From positions 1 to 36,076 of the IMG/VR virus record IMGVR_UViG_3300028383_000197: a stretch of DNA of 36,076 bases, one strand, 5' to 3'. The position numbers and the translations under genes were made by a program. Positions within the stretch are counted from its first letter, which is position 1. Every line of letters begins with the position of its first letter. The stretch is from a virus. Below the pieces are notes generated by a model that saw only the letters and a list, made by a program, of their open reading frames with translations, did not search any database and had not been told where the DNA came from. Positions 28,756-36,072 of the stretch are shown here, one piece after another.

Positions 28756-31364
28756 TCCTGCAGCATGCCATCAGGGATGTCATCGCCCATCGCCTCCATG
28801 ACCTCGATGAGTTCACGCATGCTGGTATTTTCTGGAGCCGCCCAATCATATCCGAAGAGCGCTTCAAAGTGATCTGAATCGGTGTCAAGGTCTGGGAACT
28901 CATTGTTCATGTAGACCCAGAATATATCTATGTCCACGTGCTCGGTGTCATCTGGCCACCTCCTGTTACCATCCACGATGATCACGCGAGTAACATCGTT
29001 GATGTGGTTACGCAGGTATACAGGGAGGGAGAGGTATGTGCGCCGACCAACGGTGCTGATCGTCCCTGTTAGCGGAACACCGATTATTCCGGACAGATGG
29101 CGTCGGAGTAGTTCTGTGCGACCCCGATATATGTCCTCTGTGTTGTCCTCGTTTGCAACAACAAGGACATCACACGATGTGTATGGGTCAGCGTGGTCAT
29201 CGATGAAGTCCTGTATGAGCGCGTCTTCGTCGGTGTACATTCCGTCGAACTGTTCGATGTATTCGTGGACATACTTTGGAACTGCGGTTGCAGCAACACC
29301 GAATGTCTCTGATATGAGTCGAGTTGGCGGCGTTGACCCATTGATCTCGTTCTGATCGTACACCATGATATACTCTGCGTCGTTGTAGAACCTATTCATA
29401 CTCACCGACTCGCCCTTCTCTGTTGTCTCGATGAGCTGGTTCACAGTGTATGATGTGATGGTCTTGCTGCTGTCGTAGCGAACCTTGATGGTGCGCGACC
29501 CCGCGTCCTGTGATCTGCTCGTCGATCCGCGTGAACTGGTTGATGTTCGACCGCTCGACGATTCAAGTTCATCGAGCAGGTCATCATCAAGCTGTGGCAG
29601 CTTCTCCCGAAGGTTTCGTGACGGAAGGTCCTTCAACAGCTTGAACCCCCACTGTTGTTGGAACGCCTCATAGGACGACAGCGCATCGTTTGACTCCTGT
29701 GGGTCGATGCGGATGATGTGTGTATCACCGAGCGCATGCGCGATGCGCGCTTTGGTCTGCGAGATGGTCTTTGCGACATACACGCCATCTGGTGCCTCAT
29801 CGATGACCTCCCAGAGATTCTTTGCGTTCTCACGAGCGGGCTTCAACAGATCTTTCCTGTTACTGTCCCGTGGAACGACAAGCACGTCTCGGTGCATCAG
29901 TGTAAAGTTCGTAGCAACCTCATCGCTGACCGTCACACCCAGCTCCTCTTGCAACGCCTGCTGCATCTTGTCAGGGTACTTTCTATCAGAGTACCCCACG
30001 TGTATCTTGACCCCTGACACGACAAGCGCCTTCTGCTTCGTCGTTAGTGCGGTGAAGTCAGACCATCGGTTGATACCGGAGATCACACGATATACCCTGT
30101 CGTTGAACGCATCCAGCAGCTTCGTAGAGACATGTTTCCAGAATGCATCGTTTCCGGCCATGTATGAATCTCTGGATGAGGCTGGTGCAACCATCTCGAT
30201 AGCATCACCGGGGACCGCAGACCGGTGAATGCTCTTTTTCTGACGGCGCTCCGACATGCGCTCATACGTGGTATCATCGACCGGGACACGCCCGATCACA
30301 GACGGGTCAGACTCACATGCGACGATGGGTCCATCCTCGCGCTTGGCGCGGAAATCCCACTGCCAGGGTGCATGGAACGCCGGTGTTCTGCCGAACTCAT
30401 CTGTATTCCGCTTGATGGGCATCGTGACATTGTACGTGACATGTCGGCGACGGCCCTCAGGAACGCGCGGGGCCATGACGGCCTTGAAGAACTCATTCTC
30501 ATACGTGATTGTGATAAGGTCGTCATCGTAGTCATCCTCGATATTCCGCGGAAGGAAGTCGTCGGACTCGTGGGTCTCAGCACCAGACTCATCGAAATCG
30601 CGGTACAGCACCGGGATACGCATCCCCTCGCTGTACTCTGCGACCTTCTCTGACACCGCCACGAAATCCATCGCATCGTCGGAAAACGACGGGAACTCGA
30701 ATCGCGTTCCCGCCAGCGACCGCACGCCGTCAAGGTATTCGAAGTTCGCCACATATTCAACCGTGCTGTACGCCTCGTCGGTCAGGTATGACCGCGTGTA
30801 CATGCGGAACGCGCCGTGGACACCTGTGAGGAGGAACCCGCTCATCCACCCCATGCCGAACTGCCCCAGGCGCTCACCGTGCATGTGCGATGTGGAATAA
30901 CCTATGCGCTGAACGACCTGATACTCCTCGACAGAGATACCGATACCGTTGTCCTCGATGACAAGCTGCGGTGCGGTATCAGACCTGTTGTGTGTCACTT
31001 CGATCAGCGGCTGATAGTCAGCGCGCTCTTGCGCGAGTGCGACCATCTTGTGCGTGTCTGCGGGGATGTCGTCCTCTGATACGCCGGCGTCAATCAACTC
31101 TGCGCGTGCGCGACGGATGCATGCAGTCTCCGCGTTGGATAAATATTCGCGGATGGCAGCAGCCGGATCATCGTAAAACTGCACGAATCGCTCTCCTGCG
31201 ATCTTCGCGTCATAGATGCGCTCCTTCGAAGGGTCGTCTTGCCCGAGCGCCTGCTTAAGCGCGTGTTCGTCACTCGCAACATCAGCGGTCTTGATCTCAG
31301 CGCCGATGGTCGAGCGATACTGTTCGAGTTCGTCGTTGGTCATGGTTGTTGGTTCTGTCACCAT
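28746..31364 (-). CDS. rIIA-like GHKL ATPase, copy 2 (long form)
   Basis: 872 aa. IREYLSNAET (E73, N77), IEDNGIGI (138-143) and GQFGMGWMSG (167-172) form the ATP site; MRIPVLYRDFDESG parallels MRVPVIYREYDEAG in copy 1, and further matches run through the first 380 residues. The C-terminal half is unique: a charged region, a Ser/Arg linker near 605-625 (SSGRTSTSSRGSTSRSQ) and a basic-to-acidic end. T4 rIIA (about 725 aa) is similar in size. Divergent from the rIIB-like gene at 31452. Could be a membrane-associated host-takeover or anti-exclusion factor as in T4; that is inference. Confidence 0.78.
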   Translation of the reverse strand: MVTEPTTMTNDELEQYRSTIGAEIKTADVASDEHALKQALGQDDPSKERIYDAKIAGERFVQFYDDPAAAIREYLSNAETACIRRARAELIDAGVSEDDIPADTHKMVALAQERADYQPLIEVTHNRSDTAPQLVIEDNGIGISVEEYQVVQRIGYSTSHMHGERLGQFGMGWMSGFLLTGVHGAFRMYTRSYLTDEAYSTVEYVANFEYLDGVRSLAGTRFEFPSFSDDAMDFVAVSEKVAEYSEGMRIPVLYRDFDESGAETHESDDFLPRNIEDDYDDDLITITYENEFFKAVMAPRVPEGRRRHVTYNVTMPIKRNTDEFGRTPAFHAPWQWDFRAKREDGPIVACESDPSVIGRVPVDDTTYERMSERRQKKSIHRSAVPGDAIEMVAPASSRDSYMAGNDAFWKHVSTKLLDAFNDRVYRVISGINRWSDFTALTTKQKALVVSGVKIHVGYSDRKYPDKMQQALQEELGVTVSDEVATNFTLMHRDVLVVPRDSNRKDLLKPARENAKNLWEVIDEAPDGVYVAKTISQTKARIAHALGDTHIIRIDPQESNDALSSYEAFQQQWGFKLLKDLPSRNLREKLPQLDDDLLDELESSSGRTSTSSRGSTSRSQDAGSRTIKVRYDSSKTITSYTVNQLIETTEKGESVSMNRFYNDAEYIMVYDQNEINGSTPPTRLISETFGVAATAVPKYVHEYIEQFDGMYTDEDALIQDFIDDHADPYTSCDVLVVANEDNTEDIYRGRTELLRRHLSGIIGVPLTGTISTVGRRTYLSLPVYLRNHINDVTRVIIVDGNRRWPDDTEHVDIDIFWVYMNNEFPDLDTDSDHFEALFGYDWAAPENTSMRELIEVMEAMGDDIPDGMLQDKL

Positions 31365-31387
31365 GCTCTACACTATGGCGGTTATAG

Positions 31388-31403
31388 ACATAAAGGTTTC
31401 GAC
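31388..31403 (-). promoter_or_regulatory. BRE/TATA promoter of rIIA-like copy 2
   Basis: Plus-strand ACATAAAGGTTTCGAC, the same TATA variant as module 1. 27 bases from ATG 31364. Confidence 0.65.
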
Positions 31404-31411
31404 ACACCCCT

Positions 31412-31427
31412 CCGTAACCTTTAAGTA
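31412..31427 (+). promoter_or_regulatory. BRE/TATA promoter of rIIB-like copy 2
   Basis: CCGTAACCTTTAAGTA; centre 29 bases from ATG 31452. Divergent with the rIIA-like promoter; the two BREs are about 10 bases apart, so they may compete or be co-regulated. Confidence 0.65.
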
Positions 31428-31451
31428 TACGTACCCCCTACCGTATGATGT

Positions 31452-32420
31452 ATGACTACGACAACATACAGACTCGAAGACCTTGCCAATGCGGAGATCG
31501 TCCCTAACCAGGGCGGCGAGAACGCATGGCTTGTAAAATTCGACAACGACACATACGATCTTGTCAGCAAGACAACGAAGCATCGGCTCATCATCGAGGA
31601 TGATGTGGGTGTTGACTGGGACAACGACGTGTACACGATGCGGAAGGCTGGTGTCAGTGATACTGTCACCGTCCCCGCGACCGCACACACGGAACTCCTC
31701 CTCGCCATCCGGCACGGGGACACGTTGTCTGCGGAGGCTGTGTTCGACGAGCACCACGTGCCGACGGTTCGGCGCGGGCTCGTGAACATGCTGATGCCGC
31801 GCTTCACTGAAAAGGGCGTTGACATCGCACGCACAGACGCTGGCTGGATCGTCGAGGGAGAGATTCTTGTTCGCTGGGATGCGAGCAATGAGATTTTCGG
31901 TGCAACACAGACGTTCGAGGTGAGCGGTAATGATGTGACATCGAGCAGCACACCCACTCCCGCGCGTGAGTTCTGGTTCTCGTTCCCTGAGAATCGAGAT
32001 GTTGTGCTGCCAAACGGCGAGACAACTGAGCTTGACGAGGTTGAGCTTGCGTTCCTTGCGACTGTTGGTCACATCGGCGAGACACAAACGAACGTTGACG
32101 ATGCGATTGCAGAGAGTATCCGTGAGTCGAAGACGGTCGCATTCACTGACACGCTGAGCGGTCTGTACCACCGCCACGCGATGGACAAGCACACGCTGTC
32201 CATGCTCGATGTGACGGATGAGGCTGCTGCGCAGCTTGAGTACCACGATTACGACCACGCGGGTGTCCACGAGATGTGGCACCGCCGCAGCGAGTTCGAG
32301 AATGCGGATTTCGATATGTTCACAACCGGTGCGAATGATTCTGTCAGCCAGTGGCAGGAGATCGACCGCGCCCGGCAGATGGCACCAATTCCGCAGACTG
32401 TCAAGAGCAAGCTGGCATAA
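31452..32420 (+). CDS. rIIB-like protein, copy 2
   Basis: 322 aa (T4 rIIB is about 312). THTELLLAIRHGDTLSAEAV followed by HVPTVRRGLVNML and DAGWIVEGEILVRWDAS (106-148) parallels the T4 rIIB order HSNFQEILNLLVADKLEEA, NVRRAVEKY, IEGGSLFYQNIEL as I remember it, and aligns with copy 1 at 24306-25061. Acidic, GC-rich codons, probably well expressed. Paired with the divergent long rIIA-like gene. The MTTTTYRLED start is set by the TATA spacing. Confidence 0.6.
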   Translation: MTTTTYRLEDLANAEIVPNQGGENAWLVKFDNDTYDLVSKTTKHRLIIEDDVGVDWDNDVYTMRKAGVSDTVTVPATAHTELLLAIRHGDTLSAEAVFDEHHVPTVRRGLVNMLMPRFTEKGVDIARTDAGWIVEGEILVRWDASNEIFGATQTFEVSGNDVTSSSTPTPAREFWFSFPENRDVVLPNGETTELDEVELAFLATVGHIGETQTNVDDAIAESIRESKTVAFTDTLSGLYHRHAMDKHTLSMLDVTDEAAAQLEYHDYDHAGVHEMWHRRSEFENADFDMFTTGANDSVSQWQEIDRARQMAPIPQTVKSKLA

Positions 32421-32422
32421 AC

Positions 32423-32647
32423 ATGCACAAGGGCGAGGTGATCGAGATGTTGGAGGAGTACGAGCTTCTCTTACGTGTCGATGGTATGGATGGGAAGGCG
32501 GCCATGGTCGGTATGGCAGCACAGAGCATCCGAGAAGTCGAAATCATCCCGCCCGACCCGATGCAGATCGATGGCATCGGTCCATTTTTTCGTGAGATGA
32601 TCGTTGATTTTCAGATGAAGGGAACGAATGAGGAGCTGGAGGATTAA
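32423..32647 (+). CDS. hypothetical protein downstream of rIIB-like copy 2
   Basis: 74 aa, MHKGEVIEMLEEYELLLRVD, then DPMQIDGIGPFFREMIVDFQ and an acidic end. ATG lies 2 bases after the rIIB-like stop, so co-transcribed. No family recognised. Confidence 0.6.
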   Translation: MHKGEVIEMLEEYELLLRVDGMDGKAAMVGMAAQSIREVEIIPPDPMQIDGIGPFFREMIVDFQMKGTNEELED

Positions 32648-32649
32648 GT
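32643..32649 (+). promoter_or_regulatory. possible TATA box of the HIT gene
   Basis: ATTAAGT overlapping the TAA stop of the 74-aa gene, 27 bases before ATG 32673. BRE side weak. Confidence 0.35.
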
Positions 32650-32672
32650 CATAGCGTAGCGTATAGCACGTG

Positions 32673-33038
32673 ATGACAAACTATATGTGCCCGTTCTGTA
32701 TACGCGGCGACGGCGATGTCGTTGATGAGACTGAACGATACATCGCAATACGCGATGCGTATCCAGCGACAGATGGACACACACTCGCACTGCCGAAAGA
32801 ACATATCGCATTTGATGATCTTCCCGATGATTTCCTCGATTTCCTCATCGATGTGAAGATCGGTCTCATTGCAGAGACCGGTGCTGATGGGATGAACATC
32901 GGGTTCAATCTTGGCCGCGCTGCCGGACAGACGATACCACACATTCACGCTCATTTGATCCCGCGATATGAGGGAGATGTAAATGTTCCCGACGGGGGAG
33001 TTCGGGGAGCGTTGCCACATAGAAAGATACCGAGATAA
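32673..33038 (+). CDS. HIT-family nucleotide hydrolase
   Basis: 121 aa from ATG 32673 (GTG 32670 also possible). CPFCIRGDG at the N-terminus, DGHTLALPKEHIAFDDLPD, GFNLGRAAGQTIPH and HIHAHLIPRYEGD: the full histidine triad with the G-x-N-x-G-xx-A-GQ-x-x-x-H pattern. These enzymes cleave AMP-linked or dinucleotide substrates. Leaderless by TATA spacing. Its shorter relative is at 21098-21367. Confidence 0.92.
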   Translation: MTNYMCPFCIRGDGDVVDETERYIAIRDAYPATDGHTLALPKEHIAFDDLPDDFLDFLIDVKIGLIAETGADGMNIGFNLGRAAGQTIPHIHAHLIPRYEGDVNVPDGGVRGALPHRKIPR

Positions 33039-33047
33039 TATATACAT

Positions 33048-33236
33048 ATGAATATGTTAAGAAAGATAAAAAATAAAATAAATGATGTTACACAAGATCC
33101 TGTGATAGAATTCATTGCAAAAGAAGAGTATATAGATGCTATTCCACACCCGACGCCGGCGAGTAAGAAAATTCCACAATGGTATAAAGAATTAGATCAA
33201 TATTACACAGGAAATAACAGAACCACAGGAGTATGA
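33048..33236 (+). pseudogene. N-terminal remnant of a phage-type gene
   Basis: 62 codons, AT-rich (MLRKIKNKINDVTQDPVIEF). ASKKIPQWYKELDQYY followed by NNRTTGV resembles the start of a phage protein family whose next segment is a conserved KxCxPFxDAM-GY stretch (from memory, DUF6065-like). That segment is missing; the frame stops at TGA 33234-33236. Confidence 0.5.
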
Positions 33237-33240
33237 GTAT

Positions 33241-33726
33241 GTGATTCCTCATCACGAAATACAAATAGATGGATATGGGTTAGAGGACCATGAAACAATT
33301 ATAAAATTTCAAACCCCGTGGTATATAAAGGCTCCAAAAAACACACGTTTGTTGATAACAGATCCATTTAACCGAAAACGAACGTTTTTACACGCGTTTT
33401 CTGGGGTTCGACACGTTGATAGATTTTTATATAATCTATTTGTTTTAGCCCGGTACGATATATCTCCAAATCACGATAGAATTATACCAGACGGCTATCC
33501 GTTAGCACAGATGATATTTTTCAATGATAACGGAATAATAAACAATGCAACAATAAGACCAATGACAACAAATGAAATAACTGAATCAAAAAAGACTAAA
33601 AACAGAATGCATACACACGAAGACTACTATAAAGAAAATTTGTGGGATCCTCTACCTGCAAGCAGGAATATACCTAAAACAAAGAAAAGCGGGAATGCAT
33701 GTCCATTTTCGAGACCACAAGAATGA
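33241..33726 (+). pseudogene. C-terminal part of the same phage-type gene
   Basis: 161 codons from GTG 33241, open upstream to EPQEYEYVIPHHEIQ. IIKFQTPWYIKAP, LLITDPFNRKRTF, and IIPDGYPLAQMIFFND match the rest of the family (FKxxNPWxIxTPxGYS, PLN, GTPLxQxIPF). Together with 33048-33236 it is one gene with an internal deletion and frameshift, in an AT-rich island. It may still yield a shortened protein. Confidence 0.5.
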
Positions 33727-33929
33727 GATTTCCGTTATTTACATCGGAATATATAATATGGGCGTATCAGTTGTTCCGCGGCAGAGATGTCGAGTTCATC
33801 GAGGGGGTTGAGATGCTCCCGTGGTGGGAGATACAATCTATCGGGGAAGATGCTGATCACAGAACAGACTTCAGGAATACGATCATCGGGCGACGCGACG
33901 AGATCGGTCAGCTGAACCGACACCACTGA
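33723..33929 (+). CDS. hypothetical small protein
   Basis: 68 aa from ATG 33723, overlapping the previous stop by 4 bases (ATGA). MRFPLFTSEYIIWAYQLFRG, then VEFIEGVEMLPWWEIQ and a charged end. Composition is normal for the virus again. It runs 22 bases into the convergent thioredoxin gene. Confidence 0.55.
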   Translation: MRFPLFTSEYIIWAYQLFRGRDVEFIEGVEMLPWWEIQSIGEDADHRTDFRNTIIGRRDEIGQLNRHH

Positions 33930-34213
33930 ACGCTTCGTATAGTCCCGAACAGATTCGAACTGTTGTTGACGGTTCCAAAGACCGTCGTGATGACATCGAC
34001 TGGTGTCACACCCGTCCAGCGATCGACCTCATATGCATCATCTTTGAGGATCAGTGTTGGGACGGCGCGCACATCATCGGTCTTCGCGCGCATGCTATCA
34101 TCATCGATGTCCACCGGTTCTACAGGGACGGTCTCGAATGATTCGAGCATTGCTGACTGCATCTTGCATGGACCACACCACTCTGCTTCATACTTGACGA
34201 GGTGTAGTGTCAT
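33908..34213 (-). CDS. thioredoxin-like protein
   Basis: 101 aa with EWCGPCKMQ (residues about 11-19, the active CGPC), PVDIDDDSM, and RAVPTLILKD holding the cis-Pro. It reduces disulfides and is a plausible electron donor for NrdJ and its detached tail. Its ATG overlaps the stop of the 53-aa membrane gene upstream (ATGA). The C-terminus extends a little beyond a minimal thioredoxin and overlaps a convergent gene. Confidence 0.9.
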   Translation of the reverse strand: MTLHLVKYEAEWCGPCKMQSAMLESFETVPVEPVDIDDDSMRAKTDDVRAVPTLILKDDAYEVDRWTGVTPVDVITTVFGTVNNSSNLFGTIRSVQWCRFS

Positions 34214-34371
34214 GCGTCGTTCTCTGTGTCACGGATCGCCGGCTTTGAGAACTCATCGTACATAATTCTGTCAACGGCGTCGAGAATCTTTGCGCGCATG
34301 TATTCATATACGAGCAGCGTTCCTGCAATGAACCCGATGTGCGTGATAACCAATTCGATTAGTCGAATCAT
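34210..34371 (-). CDS. single-TM small protein upstream of thioredoxin
   Basis: 53 aa: MIRLIELVITHIGFIAGTLL is one membrane segment, followed by a helical tail (MRAKILDAVDRIMYDEF). Consensus TATA 29 bases upstream; ATGA overlap with thioredoxin implies coupled translation. Function unknown. Confidence 0.6.
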   Translation of the reverse strand: MIRLIELVITHIGFIAGTLLVYEYMRAKILDAVDRIMYDEFSKPAIRDTENDA

Positions 34372-34395
34372 ATACAACAGTATACACGACGCACG

Positions 34396-34412
34396 TATTT
34401 AAATATTTCGAT
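34396..34412 (-). promoter_or_regulatory. BRE/TATA promoter of the thioredoxin operon
   Basis: Reverse complement ATCGAAATATTTAAATA; leaderless spacing to ATG 34371. Confidence 0.75.
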
Positions 34413-34530
34413 GCCTCTCACGGTGATAGAAATGCCTCGATTGAAAAGGGTGAGGCGTCCCTGATAGAAACCGACGGGTACATGTTGAGGACGACAGGGT
34501 GGAAGTATGTATGTATCCGAGCGGCTTCCG
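34405..34530 (-). ncRNA. candidate small RNA with inverted repeats
   Basis: A promoter at 34551-34569 points left, but no ORF longer than 21 codons follows. The stretch holds GCCTC ... GAGGC and GCCTCAC ... GTGAGAGGC pairings and a repeated TTTCTATCA (twice, about 38 bases apart). The predicted start is about 34526. No known RNA family and no tRNA pattern seen. Confidence 0.4.
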
Positions 34531-34550
34531 TATAGACGTTTGTGTTCAGC

Positions 34551-34569
34551 GTATATAAATGTTTTGGTT
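34551..34569 (-). promoter_or_regulatory. BRE/TATA promoter with no protein gene downstream
   Basis: Plus-strand GTATATAAATGTTTTGGTTT; reverse complement ACCAAAACATTTATATAC. Divergent with the plus promoter at 34580-34596. Confidence 0.6.
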
Positions 34570-34579
34570 TGCCGCCAAC

Positions 34580-34596
34580 ACCAGAAGATTTATATA
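34580..34596 (+). promoter_or_regulatory. TATA promoter of the 34618 gene
   Basis: ACCAGAAGATTTATATA; centre 26 bases from ATG 34618. Confidence 0.6.
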
Positions 34597-34617
34597 GACA
34601 TATCGCCTATCGGGGGC

Positions 34618-34812
34618 ATGAAGAATGACCAAACAGACGACGATGTGTTCGAGCCGTATGTGTTGATGGACATCGCGGAAGATGGCACCGGTGTGTTCAG
34701 TGTCATCGTTGATGAAGAGAGACGACATGGACTCAATGGAGATCGAGTATCAGGAGACACTCGGGTGGCGCGGGCAGATTCTTGTGTCAGAACCCGACGA
34801 CCATGTGTATGA
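34618..34812 (+). CDS. ORF with plausible N-terminal half, likely frameshifted
   Basis: 64 codons. MKNDQTDDDVFEPYVLMDIA through VFSVIVDEE is acidic and native-looking; after that it turns Arg-rich and ends at 34812. The other frame (from 34712) carries the continuing acidic sequence. A one-base slip at GAAGAGAGAC joins them. Confidence 0.45.
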   Translation: MKNDQTDDDVFEPYVLMDIAEDGTGVFSVIVDEERRHGLNGDRVSGDTRVARADSCVRTRRPCV

Positions 34813-34879
34813 CATCTTGCTTGAGTCCGACGAGTTCAATGAGTACATCGAGCATGTGATTCTTGCGTCGATGGGCTGA
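34712..34879 (+). CDS. ORF continuing the 34618 gene in another frame
   Basis: 55 codons if started at MKRDDMDSMEIEYQ. LGWRGQILVSEPDDHVYDIL and SDEFNEYIEHVILASMG look native. Either the 3' half of one protein of about 87 aa or a separate overlapping gene. Function unknown. Confidence 0.5.
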   Translation: MKRDDMDSMEIEYQETLGWRGQILVSEPDDHVYDILLESDEFNEYIEHVILASMG

Positions 34880-34880
34880 C

Positions 34881-34895
34881 CCGAAACCTTTATTA
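34881..34895 (+). promoter_or_regulatory. BRE/TATA promoter of the 34918 gene
   Basis: CCGAAACCTTTATTA, just after the preceding stop (TGA 34877-34879); centre 27 bases from ATG 34918. Confidence 0.7.
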
Positions 34896-34917
34896 CTGTA
34901 TATCGCGTAGGGTTGGT

Positions 34918-35295
34918 ATGGAGCAAGAAACCAAACCACCCCGCGTGGCACGAGCAGAACAGATTGAAGTAACTGACATCCGCCGCATCGACGGCACCGC
35001 GTTCGTGGATGATATGCCGGCTGTGTATGAGGTTGATTTTGTGAACGACCGCGGAGAGACCCGTGAGAATCTCACGATCATCCCCGGTATCCTGTATGAA
35101 GCGACACATGATGTCCGATTCCGACACGAACAGGGCGTTGTTGGGAAGTACACGATTGCATTGGCGAATGCAGACACCCAGGCGAAGCGCGAGCTTGTTG
35201 CGGCGATCAATACACGCCGCTCGTCGTTTACAGATGAGATCGACCAGCTTGTCGATGCTGACACAGAGTACGTGCAGGTGCTGACTCAGCTATAA
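34918..35295 (+). CDS. hypothetical protein, first of the terminal operon
   Basis: 125 aa, MEQETKPPRVARAEQIEVTD, beta-rich (VDFVNDRGETRENLTIIPGI), a helix ANADTQAKRELVAAINTRRS and an acidic end. No family. The next gene starts in a TAATG overlap. Confidence 0.65.
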   Translation: MEQETKPPRVARAEQIEVTDIRRIDGTAFVDDMPAVYEVDFVNDRGETRENLTIIPGILYEATHDVRFRHEQGVVGKYTIALANADTQAKRELVAAINTRRSSFTDEIDQLVDADTEYVQVLTQL

Positions 35296-35462
35296 TGTTC
35301 TGTCCGTACACATTCTGGCAGCGCGTAAAGTGGTGGTGGAAGGTGCGCACATTGAGCAAAGAAGAGCTTGCAGCAGCGTATCGGGATGCTGCGCGTAAAG
35401 CAGCACTGCGCGCCGAAGAGGAGTTCGACGATACATATGACGACGACACACAGCGTGGTTGA
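35295..35462 (+). CDS. small Trp-rich protein with acidic tail
   Basis: 55 aa: MFCPYTFWQRVKWWWKVRTL is aromatic and basic, possibly membrane-interacting; then a helix (KEELAAAYRDAARKAALRAE) and acidic DDTYDDD. Starts by TAATG overlap and overlaps the next gene by 26 bases. Function unknown. Confidence 0.5.
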   Translation: MFCPYTFWQRVKWWWKVRTLSKEELAAAYRDAARKAALRAEEEFDDTYDDDTQRG

Positions 35463-35631
35463 CGACATCCGACGTGGTATCGTTAACGGCATCAAAGCAT
35501 TGATTGTCGCGGTGTTCATCAGTGCTGGTGCGATGTTGATCACCGGCGTCGAACCGGGTGATGAACCGGCACTTCGGCCACAGGACCAGAGTGTGAGTGC
35601 GCCGATGGAGACAGATGCGCGAAGAGATTGA
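35437..35631 (+). CDS. single-TM small protein
   Basis: 64 aa from ATG 35437 (MTTTHSVVDDIRRGIVNGIK); ALIVAVFISAGAMLITGV is one membrane segment, with an acidic end. Overlaps its neighbours on both sides. Confidence 0.5.
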   Translation: MTTTHSVVDDIRRGIVNGIKALIVAVFISAGAMLITGVEPGDEPALRPQDQSVSAPMETDARRD

Positions 35632-35887
35632 ACGAGCGATCATGCGCGAGTTCCCACAGATAGCGATGCATGGGGGGCGCGCAGACATCGTTGACCTTGA
35701 CGAAGCATCTGGATATGCGCACATCGTGTTAGGTGCATCGTGTCATGGGTGCGGTATCTCCGGAATGACGATACTGGCATTGCAGAATCGATTGTGTGAA
35801 CATGTCGAGGGGTTGCATGAGGTTACTGTTGAAACAACCGAGCAATATGGAGCGAGCGACGGCGGGTTCGGAGACGTTCCTTTTTAG
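35615..35887 (+). CDS. NifU C-terminal-like Fe-S protein
   Basis: 90 aa from ATG 35615. MREEIERAIMREFPQIAMHG, GGRADIVDLDEASGYAHIVL and GASCHGCGISGMTILALQNR follow the NifU C-terminal domain (GGD, GxCxxCxxSxxTL), with CxxC able to hold an Fe-S cluster; a helix and VTVETT end it. NifU-like scaffolds build or carry Fe-S clusters. The start overlaps the preceding gene. Confidence 0.75.
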   Translation: MREEIERAIMREFPQIAMHGGRADIVDLDEASGYAHIVLGASCHGCGISGMTILALQNRLCEHVEGLHEVTVETTEQYGASDGGFGDVPF

Positions 35888-36072
35888 CCGAATATAATCG
35901 CGCCGAAAGCGAATCGAGGTTCAAAATAGCCCTTATAGAAAATTCTCCATGCACCTCTAACGTCGCCCCTCCCCCAACCCCACGAATCCATCAACCACAG
36001 ACCTTCAGCCCCCCGGATTCCGCAGAATCGCAGAAATACGGACTGGCACGAGGCACGCGCATCGGGGAACAC
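35884..36072 (-). other. doubtful partial ORF at window edge
   Basis: 62 codons on the minus strand that may extend past the window, ending RFAFGAIIFG. Composition (poly-C tracts) differs from the rest and the protein is not acidic. No promoter is visible within the window. Could be shadow, a gene end from another region or non-coding. Confidence 0.25.

Noticed and set aside
31368-32522. 384-codon minus-strand ORF
   Set aside because: Shadow of the GC-rich rIIB-like gene, which has the promoter and acidic protein.
34405-34480. CRISPR-like repeats
   Set aside because: Only two short TTTCTATCA copies and inverted repeats; no repeat-spacer array and no match to repeats I remember.
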